Shown here: positions 1 through 5,730 of the stretch, in pieces
Position numbering within the stretch: position 1 is the first letter of the stretch
Layout of the letters: each line of letters begins with the position of its first letter
Assembly (NCBI GenBank): GCA_017466965.1
Contig: JAFTTD010000153.1
Location: 1-7,229 of the forward strand
Direction: 5' to 3'
Source of the DNA: Bacteroidaceae bacterium
Lineage (GTDB): Bacteria > Bacteroidota > Bacteroidia > Bacteroidales > Bacteroidaceae
Length of the DNA: 7,229 nucleotides
Made by a program: the position numbers and the translations under genes
Notes under the pieces: generated by a model
The model's input: only the letters and a program-made list of their open reading frames with translations
What the model was told of the DNA's origin: nothing
Databases searched by the model: none

Positions 1-1333
1 CTACTACAGCCTCAATACCTCGGCGGAATATGTCGAGAGAGAAATTTTCGTTTGGAGAATGAATGGCATCGCTTTCAAGCCCGAATCCCATAAGCACAGT
101 CTTGACTCCTAGTATCCTTTCAAAGTCGCTTATGATAGGAATGCTTCCGCCTCGGCGCACTGCCAAAGGTTGTTTTCCGAAAGCCTTAGCGAATCCCTTT
201 TCAGCAGCTTTGTATGCTGGCAGGCTGATAGGGCATACATAGCCTTGACCGCCCTGCATTGGAGTGACCTTGACACTAACATAGTCGGGAGCTATGCTGT
301 TGATGTATTCAACGAAAAGGCGTGATATAACTTCATGGTCTTGGTTTGCCACAAGTCGGCATGACACTTTAGCAAATGCTTTTGATGGCAGAACCGTCTT
401 TGCGCCCTCGCCGGTATAGCCTCCCCATATACCGCAAATGTCGAATGAAGGGCGGCAACTGTTGCGCTCTAATGTGGAATATCCCTTTTCGCCTTTGAGC
501 TCCTTTACTCCGATGGCTGACTTGTACTTCTCTTCGTCGAAAGGTATCTGAGCAATCATGTCGCGCTCTTGCTGAGGAACATCTTCAACGTCGTCATAGA
601 AATGAGGTATTCTGATGCGTCCGTCTTCTCCAACAACTTGCGCCATCATCTCGCAGAGTGTATTTATAGGATTGGCAACCGCTCCACCGAAATGTCCAGA
701 ATGGAGATCACGGTTTGGTCCGGTCACCTCTATTTCCCAATAAGCCAAACCTCTCAGTCCTGTTGTCAATGAAGGCAGGTCTGCACCAAGCATGCTTGTG
801 TCGCTTACGAGTATGACGTCAGACTTCAGCAAATCCTTATGTTTGCCGATGAAGGCGTTAAGGCTTGGGGAACCAATTTCTTCTTCGCCTTCAAATATGA
901 ACTTTACATTATGCTTCAGCAAATTTTCGCGCACAAGATACTCAAAAGCCTTTACTTGAATCATTGCCTGTCCCTTGTCGTCGTCTGCGCCGCGTGCCCA
1001 AATACGTCCGTCGCGCACTACAGGCTCAAAAGGCTCTGTTGTCCACAGCTCAAGCGGATCGGGCGGCATAACGTCATAGTGAGCATAAACAAGCACTGTC
1101 TGTGCTTCATCGCTTACATGTTTTTGCGCAAAAACTATAGGGTTGCCGTCGCTCGGCATAACATGAGCTTCATCAACCCCGGCAGAGATTAGCAATTCCT
1201 TCCATCGCTCGGCACATGCCGCCATGTCTGCTTTATGTTCTGGTTGCGCACTGATGCTCGGTATTCTGATAAGGCTGAACAATTCGTTCATGAATCGTTC
1301 CTCGTTTTCTACTATATAATCTTTTATTTCCAT
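1..1333 (-). CDS. M20-family dipeptidase (metallopeptidase), 3' end cut by window
   Basis: Zinc-dependent cytosolic dipeptidase of the M20 family, closest in layout to CNDP2/carnosinase-type non-specific dipeptidases. It would hydrolyse dipeptides to amino acids. The frame is open for 444 residues from the ATG at 1333 to the window edge. The family is usually about 450-460 residues, so only a short tail should be missing. Visible active-site pattern: AHYDVMP with His85; RGADDDKG with the bridging Asp at about 118; EGEEEIGS with the general base Glu151 and metal ligand Glu152; Asp178 in VSDTS; His211 in DLHSGHFGG (dimerisation/lid domain); and His425 in DAIHSPNE. All expected ligands are present. 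I chose the upstream ATG over the one at 1291 because the residues between (MEIKDYIVENEERF) fit the usual N-terminal helix. There is no signal peptide. It lies 29 nt after the guanine deaminase stop codon and is probably co-transcribed with it. The exact substrate cannot be told from sequence. Confidence 0.93.
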   Translation of the reverse strand, partial: MEIKDYIVENEERFMNELFSLIRIPSISAQPEHKADMAACAERWKELLISAGVDEAHVMPSDGNPIVFAQKHVSDEAQTVLVYAHYDVMPPDPLELWTTEPFEPVVRDGRIWARGADDDKGQAMIQVKAFEYLVRENLLKHNVKFIFEGEEEIGSPSLNAFIGKHKDLLKSDVILVSDTSMLGADLPSLTTGLRGLAYWEIEVTGPNRDLHSGHFGGAVANPINTLCEMMAQVVGEDGRIRIPHFYDDVEDVPQQERDMIAQIPFDEEKYKSAIGVKELKGEKGYSTLERNSCRPSFDICGIWGGYTGEGAKTVLPSKAFAKVSCRLVANQDHEVISRLFVEYINSIAPDYVSVKVTPMQGGQGYVCPISLPAYKAAEKGFAKAFGKQPLAVRRGGSIPIISDFERILGVKTVLMGFGLESDAIHSPNENFSLDIFRRGIEAVV

Positions 1334-1362
1334 TTTTCTATATCAGATATTTTTTAAGTTAG

Positions 1363-1827
1363 TCAATACTCTTTTTTATCTTCGCAGTTCTTCCATTCTT
1401 CAAAAATTCGCTTTGCCTCTTCCGGAATAAGTGTTTCAGCTTTCAGACGCCTTTCATCTGCCGGCAATTCAAGTTCTTTATAGATGAAAGAATCATCAAA
1501 GCCTGCATCAGCCGCATCAATTTTGTTACAGGCATAATACAGCCTGTCTATGTGCGCCCAATATATTGCTCCAAGACACATGGGGCACGGCTCACACGTG
1601 GAGTAAATGTCGCATCCTTCAAGTGTGAAAGTGCCGAGTGCCTGGCAAGCAGCTCTGATGGCATTCACTTCCGCATGAGCCGTCGGATCATTGCTTGCTG
1701 TCACACGGTTCACGCCTGTAGCCACAATATCTCCGTCTTTCACTATGACAGCGCCAAACGGCCCGCCTCCATTCTTTACGTTTGCTAACGCCAGGTCTAT
1801 GGCCTTACGCATAAAATCCTTTTTCAT
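1363..1827 (-). CDS. guaD: Guanine deaminase (cytidine-deaminase fold)
   Basis: Cytosolic zinc enzyme converting guanine to xanthine and ammonia, for purine salvage or nitrogen release. The 154-residue protein closely resembles, from memory, the 156-residue Bacillus subtilis GuaD. It has GGPFGAVIVKDG near residues 21-32, SNDPTAHAEVNAIR with zinc ligand His51 and proton shuttle Glu53, and EPCPMCLGAIYWA with zinc ligands Cys81 and Cys84. It also has AGFDDSFIYKE with Asp112, and a C-terminal KKEY ending in Tyr154. Asn40, His51, Glu53, Cys81, Cys84, Asp112 and Tyr154 match the B. subtilis active-site residues with a constant offset of two. The FDDSFIYKE block and terminal Tyr favour guanine deaminase over the tRNA adenosine deaminase TadA, which shares only the HAE and PCxxC motifs. 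It sits 57 nt after the porin stop and 29 nt before the dipeptidase start, suggesting one transcript. No separate promoter is evident. Confidence 0.9.
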   Translation of the reverse strand: MKKDFMRKAIDLALANVKNGGGPFGAVIVKDGDIVATGVNRVTASNDPTAHAEVNAIRAACQALGTFTLEGCDIYSTCEPCPMCLGAIYWAHIDRLYYACNKIDAADAGFDDSFIYKELELPADERRLKAETLIPEEAKRIFEEWKNCEDKKEY

Positions 1828-1884
1828 GATAAATGTCGTTTTCAGAAGATGAATGCCCCGCCAGGGCTATTGCCTTTTCTATAA

Positions 1885-2964
1885 TCAAAAATTTACAACC
1901 AGCTCTGCCACCACCTTGTCCTGTTCTGCAGTCTTGGGCGCTATGTCGCTGTCGTAAAAATAATTCTCGTAATTAAGTCTTAGTTCCGCATTGAAAGGCG
2001 AAGCCTTGAGGTGGAACGTCAAGCCCGCAGTCAACCTGTGCCTTTTCGCCTGATTGGGCTTCAGCCGGTATGTGCCGTCCCATTCTCCGTCACTGTCGAG
2101 ATATAGGCTCTTTCCGTCTGCATGATTGTCCATATAGTCCCATCTCAGCAGGTACGACATGCTGTTGAAGAAGCATTTGTTAAGCTTGTGCCTGTATATG
2201 CTCATGAAGTTAAACGAGTTGACATCATCACAAATGCCGTTTTCATAGTGTTTCCTCAAATATTCGCCTTCAACGTGAACATGCTTGTTTGAGTAGTATG
2301 CTCCGAAGTCCACCGATGTATAATGCGCCCATTCTATCTTGTTGCATCTGAATCGCTGGACGCTTGCTGTGAAATTCACGTTCTTGAGGGGAAATGTCTG
2401 AATCCTTGCCGAATAGTTCAAGTCGCTGCGCCATGCATCCTTCTGTGCTTCGTCAATGCCCGAACTGCCGAACACACCCGCGTCAGCAATGATTTTGAAC
2501 GGTGCTTCCCACTCATACCCCACCTTTGCGCCAACGTCCCTGACATTGCCCACAAGTTTCGCAATGAACGAGCGGTTTGCGAAAAACTGTTTGCCTGGTC
2601 CTCTGTGAGCATCAATAGTGAACGGCACTCTCATCTGTCCTACTGTGATATTAAGTGTGCGCCATGGGTTCAGGCTTGCATACGCGTCCAGCATCTTCAT
2701 CTTGCCTTCATCAGACAGGTCCGCTTGCAGTTTATACGACAAATGCAACGGGAGCTTGCCCTCAATGCCTACACGGGCGTTCCTCGTTTCAAAGCGTCCA
2801 GCCTCCATTTCTGGCTGATATTCATACTTGCCTCTGAAGGTTCCGTGAATCTTCGGAAGCATGTCTGCCTGCTTCATTGCTTCTAATACATCAGTCTGTG
2901 ATTGGGTTTGGGCTGAAGCCATCCAGGGCAGCATGGCTAAAACAGTAAAAACTTTAATTCTCAT
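1885..2964 (-). CDS. Phosphate-selective porin O/P family outer-membrane protein
   Basis: Predicted outer-membrane beta-barrel of the OprO/OprP-like porin family (Porin_O_P), 359 residues, within the usual family range. Residues 1-18 form a signal peptide (MRIKVFTVLAMLPWMASA, then QTQ). The mature protein shows alternating polar/hydrophobic strands, for example FRGKYEYQPEMEAGRFETRNARVGIEGKL split over two strands, then LSYKLQADLSDEGKMKMLDAY and LNITVGQMRVPFTID. The block of a 'GQMRVPF' strand followed by RSFIAKLVGNVRDVG is typical of this family. The last residue is Phe after VVNF, as expected for a barrel inserted by the BAM complex. The upstream neighbour is a Pit phosphate transporter, which supports a role in phosphate entry. 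Many Bacteroidetes members have no tested substrate, so selectivity is inferred. The start is preceded by an A-rich run, normal for the phylum. It is separated from the Pit gene by a terminator and likely has its own promoter near 3126-3157. Confidence 0.87.
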   Translation of the reverse strand: MRIKVFTVLAMLPWMASAQTQSQTDVLEAMKQADMLPKIHGTFRGKYEYQPEMEAGRFETRNARVGIEGKLPLHLSYKLQADLSDEGKMKMLDAYASLNPWRTLNITVGQMRVPFTIDAHRGPGKQFFANRSFIAKLVGNVRDVGAKVGYEWEAPFKIIADAGVFGSSGIDEAQKDAWRSDLNYSARIQTFPLKNVNFTASVQRFRCNKIEWAHYTSVDFGAYYSNKHVHVEGEYLRKHYENGICDDVNSFNFMSIYRHKLNKCFFNSMSYLLRWDYMDNHADGKSLYLDSDGEWDGTYRLKPNQAKRHRLTAGLTFHLKASPFNAELRLNYENYFYDSDIAPKTAEQDKVVAELVVNF

Positions 2965-3119
2965 TTTTTTTGTGTATGCCGATATTAAAAAAGTAAAAGA
3001 CTTGGTTCCTTTTCCCTGCTTCGCAAGCAGGCTTTCTCATCGCCATTTTGTTTGCGAAGACAGAGTTGGTAATTATATTTATGCAAAGAAAAACATTTTT
3101 TTTTAATTTGTTGCATAAA
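2965..3119 (-). promoter_or_regulatory. Porin mRNA leader with two inverted repeats
   Basis: This AT-rich stretch without a credible gene lies between the likely start site and the porin start codon. It holds a perfect 9-bp inverted repeat, TTTATGCAA at 3078-3086 and TTGCATAAA at 3111-3119. It also holds a 7-bp stem with a 3-nt loop at 3015-3031 (CCTGCTT, GCG, AAGCAGG on the minus strand). Neither hairpin is followed by a T run on the minus strand, so they are not terminators. They could be an operator, an mRNA-stabilising 5' hairpin or a control leader. I recognise no riboswitch family. The function is unproven. Confidence 0.35.
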
Positions 3120-3125
3120 CGGTAA

Positions 3126-3157
3126 CCAAAATACATGTGAAAAAAGCTTTTTGCAGA
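3126..3157 (-). promoter_or_regulatory. Candidate Bacteroidetes promoter for the porin gene
   Basis: On the minus strand TCTG (3157-3154) is followed by a 20-nt spacer and TATTTTGG (3133-3126). The Bacteroidetes consensus is TTTG, a 19-21 nt spacer, then TAnnTTTG, so each element has one mismatch. The position, just after the Pit terminator and before the porin leader, is right. The match is imperfect in AT-rich DNA, so it is only a candidate. I see no copy of the TGTAACA repeat found before the Pit gene. Confidence 0.35.
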
Positions 3158-3180
3158 TGTTTTTCATTGTAAAAAATATA

Positions 3181-3215
3181 AAAAGAGAGGAACAGAAATC
3201 ATTGTTCTGTTCCTC
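3181..3215 (-). terminator. Intrinsic terminator of the Pit transporter gene
   Basis: An 11-bp perfect stem (3187-3197 with 3205-3215) with a 7-nt loop begins about 15 nt past the Pit stop codon. Read on the minus strand, it ends in GTTCCTC followed by TCTTTTTATATTTTTT, a classic U-rich tail. It separates the Pit gene from the porin gene, although some read-through could still link them. Confidence 0.88.
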
Positions 3216-3230
3216 CAAGTCAAATAATCA

Positions 3231-5489
3231 TCATTCCCCCGACTGGAATTTTGATACGCCGCGCACCAAATGGCGCAAAGTGCCCAAGAGCTGCTGAGAC
3301 TCCTGTATGATATTTATATAGACCAGTTGCGACTCCATGTTTACACCGTTTTCATGAATTTTGTCGAGTACGCGCTTACGGTGCTTAGACAGGGTGAGCT
3401 GCAGAGCCTGACTGTCGGAGCGTATCAGTTCGGCGTTTTCCATCTCGTTGCCGGCAAGCATATGCGATGTCCGTTCGAAAAGCGTCAGCACTGCATCGCG
3501 CATTGCAATGAACGGTTCAGCCTGGCTCATGGACACAGGGGTAAAGTTGTTACCCACGTGCTCAATGCTTGGGTCGTTGATGCGCTTGAGGCAGTAGAGC
3601 ATCTGTTCGCACGAGTTGCTGCCGAGGAAGAACCACGTATTGCGTTCTACGGCACGAATGTGGTCTATGCGGCGCATACCTATGATTTCGCGACGACGCT
3701 GACGTTTCCATTCTTTCCTTGCCTCGTTTATCTCGCTGTCAGCGCGCTTCAGACGTCTGTATTCCTCTCTGAAGAAAGCGTCAGTGATGCCCCTGTATGT
3801 GTCTGCCACGAATTTGACAGACATGTCTGTGCTTTGGCGAATGTGCTGGCAGAGAAGGCCCCAATTATCATTCTTGTCGCTTGAGCGGACAAGTTTCGTG
3901 AATACAGGGTCAGCGTCGCCACCCTTAGCTTTCTTGGCATACTTGATGTTGCTTCTGACAAGGATGGCAATAGCTACAACTATCATTAGGCCCATGCAGA
4001 AGAATCCGCCGAAATACATGATGTTAGTTACAATGTAGGCTATAACGAAAGCTACTCCGGCAGTGATGAACCATCCTCCAATGACCGACAACACTCCCGT
4101 GATGCGGAACACTGCACTTTCGCGGCTCCAAGCCCTGTCTGCCAAGCTCGCACCCATGGCAACCATGAATGTTACGTATGTAGTGGAGAGAGGCAACTTG
4201 AGTGATGTTCCTAATGCCACCAGCAGACCTGCAAGCACAAGGTTTACAGATGCGCGTACAAGGTCGAACGCAGCTCCCTGAGGCAGTTTTGCTTCCTCTA
4301 TGTTGAATCGTGAATCTATCCAACGTGCTATTGGAGAAGGTACTATATGCGCTATTGTATTTGCAATTCTAGTGCTTGTGCGAACAAGCGTGCGGGCAAC
4401 AGCTGACGAACCGAACATTTCATCGCCTTCGTCCTGACGGCTCAAATCAACGCTTGTCTTCACTACGTTGTGGGCCTTTTTACTGAACAGGAGGGCTAAA
4501 ACCATAATGACTCCGGCTACAAAAAGGAATATGAAAGGTGTCTTGGCAGAGCCGTTGAGCGAGTGCATCATGAATGATTTCGGATCTCCAGTTCCGTTAG
4601 CCACATAGTCCATATATGAATCAAGACCGGCAAGCGGCACACCGATGAAGTTGACAAGGTCGTTTCCGGCAAAAGCCATAGCGAGCGCGAGCGTGCCCAG
4701 CAAGACTACTATACGGAGTATGTTGACCTTCAGCAGATTCAGAAGGAACATTATCACAGTGAAGCAAAGGGAGCTTCCTGCAAGTACTGTCCATGTATGC
4801 TCATTGATGAACGCCTTTAATTCAGGTGTCATTACAGCTGAATCCTTAAGGCCTTTAATCAGTAGGAACCAAATGATGCTTGTAACCGCTATACCTCCGA
4901 ATACGGATGTCTTCAGTCTTGCATTCTTGTTGTAAGTGAAGGTAAAAACAATTCTTGACAACCATTGAACTATAGTTCCGAACAAAAACGCCACGGCAAC
5001 AGAGAGGAATATGGCGAGAATCATAGACAGTGCCTTGTCTGAATTCAGCAACTCGTTGAGAGTCAGAGGCAGACCTTCCGAATCCAACGCTCCTCCAGCT
5101 ATCTTCATTAGCGCAAGTGCAAATGCTGCACCAAGAAGCTCGAATACCATTGATACGGTTGTTGACGTAGGCATGCCCAATGAGTTGAACACGTCGAGCA
5201 GAACCACATCTGTTACCATTACAGCAAGAAATATGCACATCACGTCATAATAGCTGTAATAAGACGGACTGAGCACGCCGTGACGGGCAATGTCCATCAT
5301 GCCGTTTGACAGGGCTGCACCGGCAAATACTCCAATTGCTGCAGTGAAAATAACAATCCTGAACGAAGCGGCCTTAGAGCCAATGGCAGAATTGATGAAA
5401 TTCACAGCATCATTGCTGACACCGACAACAAGATCGAATACTGCCAGCACAATCAGGAATATGACTATTCCCAAAAAGATAGTTTCCAT
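3231..5489 (-). CDS. Pit/PHO4-family inorganic phosphate transporter with C-terminal soluble helical domain
   Basis: Inner-membrane phosphate permease of the PiT (PHO4) family, probably ion-coupled, 752 residues. The family's two inverted halves are visible: GVSNDAVN at residues 23-30 with GMPTSTTVSMVFELLGAA at 105-122, and AGNDLVNFIGVPLAG at 274-288 with LPLSTTYVTFMVAMGASLAD at 432-451. Around twelve hydrophobic segments span residues 3-130, 150-275, 317-336 and 410-512, with a hydrophilic loop at about 337-405. From about residue 513 to the end, the protein is charged, helical and without membrane segments. It contains the Arg/Lys-rich EARKEWKRQRRREI near 589-602. This tail resembles the PhoU-like/DUF47 accessory proteins that often accompany Pit genes, fused here to the permease. 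That domain assignment is inference from composition and context. Simple Pit proteins are about 330-500 residues, so the extension explains the length. The start is preceded by an A/T-rich stretch, and a PHO-box-like repeat and -7 element lie upstream. Confidence 0.93.
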   Translation of the reverse strand: METIFLGIVIFLIVLAVFDLVVGVSNDAVNFINSAIGSKAASFRIVIFTAAIGVFAGAALSNGMMDIARHGVLSPSYYSYYDVMCIFLAVMVTDVVLLDVFNSLGMPTSTTVSMVFELLGAAFALALMKIAGGALDSEGLPLTLNELLNSDKALSMILAIFLSVAVAFLFGTIVQWLSRIVFTFTYNKNARLKTSVFGGIAVTSIIWFLLIKGLKDSAVMTPELKAFINEHTWTVLAGSSLCFTVIMFLLNLLKVNILRIVVLLGTLALAMAFAGNDLVNFIGVPLAGLDSYMDYVANGTGDPKSFMMHSLNGSAKTPFIFLFVAGVIMVLALLFSKKAHNVVKTSVDLSRQDEGDEMFGSSAVARTLVRTSTRIANTIAHIVPSPIARWIDSRFNIEEAKLPQGAAFDLVRASVNLVLAGLLVALGTSLKLPLSTTYVTFMVAMGASLADRAWSRESAVFRITGVLSVIGGWFITAGVAFVIAYIVTNIMYFGGFFCMGLMIVVAIAILVRSNIKYAKKAKGGDADPVFTKLVRSSDKNDNWGLLCQHIRQSTDMSVKFVADTYRGITDAFFREEYRRLKRADSEINEARKEWKRQRRREIIGMRRIDHIRAVERNTWFFLGSNSCEQMLYCLKRINDPSIEHVGNNFTPVSMSQAEPFIAMRDAVLTLFERTSHMLAGNEMENAELIRSDSQALQLTLSKHRKRVLDKIHENGVNMESQLVYINIIQESQQLLGTLRHLVRGVSKFQSGE

Positions 5490-5566
5490 ACTTTTTAAAA
5501 TTAAATAAATTTAGTTTTATAGGATGATAATAGTTATAATCCGTTTCCTGCTAAAAATAATCGTTG

Positions 5567-5574
5567 CAAAATTA
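5567..5574 (-). promoter_or_regulatory. Bacteroidetes -7 promoter element for the Pit gene
   Basis: TAATTTTG on the minus strand matches the Bacteroidetes -7 consensus TAnnTTTG exactly. The expected -33 position, about 20 nt upstream, has no TTTG and is occupied by the last TGTAACA repeat. A weak -33 covered by a regulator site suggests an activator-dependent promoter. The start site would fall near 5560, giving a leader of roughly 70 nt. Confidence 0.6.
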
Positions 5575-5594
5575 CGTCTATGATATTTCACCTG

Positions 5595-5623
5595 TGTTAC
5601 AGTAATGTTACAAATATGTTACA
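5595..5623 (-). promoter_or_regulatory. PHO-box-like triple direct repeat (putative PhoB site)
   Basis: TGTAACA occurs three times on the minus strand, at 5623-5617, 5612-5606 and 5601-5595, with a period of exactly 11 bp. PhoB/PhoP-family response regulators bind direct repeats of about 7 bp spaced 11 bp (E. coli CTGTCAT-type units), so both the shape and the partial sequence match. The last unit ends 20 nt before the -7 element, over the -33 position, as in PhoB-activated promoters that lack a good -35. It precedes a phosphate transporter gene. Binding by PhoB is inferred. Confidence 0.65.
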
Positions 5624-5629
5624 GCGAAC

Positions 5630-5672
5630 AAAAAAGGAGTGTGGCAAATGCCTTGAAGCATTTGCCACACTC
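5630..5672 (-). terminator. Strong intrinsic terminator of the secreted-protein gene
   Basis: A perfect 15-bp stem (5637-5651 with 5658-5672) encloses a 6-nt loop. Read on the minus strand, the stem ends in GCCACACTC followed by CTTTTTTG. It lies about 58 nt past the stop codon at 5731. It ends only 6 nt before the TGTAACA repeat array, so it insulates the Pit promoter from upstream transcription. Confidence 0.93.
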
Positions 5673-5730
5673 TTAAAGTTGAATTATATATTCATTGCTG
5701 ATGTCAGCGATGAATATGTGTACGGTTATC

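Noticed and set aside
839..1192. 117-residue plus-strand open frame opposite the dipeptidase
   Set aside because: The minus-strand frame carries all M20 catalytic motifs; this one is a shadow.
1340..1350. Short palindrome ATATCAGATAT before the dipeptidase start
   Set aside because: It has five-base AT-rich arms, which are expected by chance in this kind of DNA.
1363..1827. Assignment of the deaminase as tRNA adenosine deaminase TadA
   Set aside because: The FDDSFIYKE block and the KKEY C-terminus with terminal Tyr match guanine deaminase and are not features of TadA.
1855..1867. Small hairpin (GCCC/GGGC) between the porin and guanine deaminase
   Set aside because: It has only 4 bp and no T tract on the minus strand, so it does not qualify as a terminator.
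2323..2886. 187-residue plus-strand open frame opposite the porin
   Set aside because: It is fully antisense to a well-supported gene and has a Cys/His-rich, domain-free composition typical of shadow frames.
3139..3152. AAAAAGCTTTTT palindrome upstream of the porin
   Set aside because: It lies within the candidate promoter spacer and is a low-complexity A/T run around a single AGCT; it is not convincing as an operator.
3270..3884. 204-residue plus-strand open frame opposite the Pit C-terminal domain
   Set aside because: It is antisense to the Pit coding sequence, with no recognisable domain or promoter.
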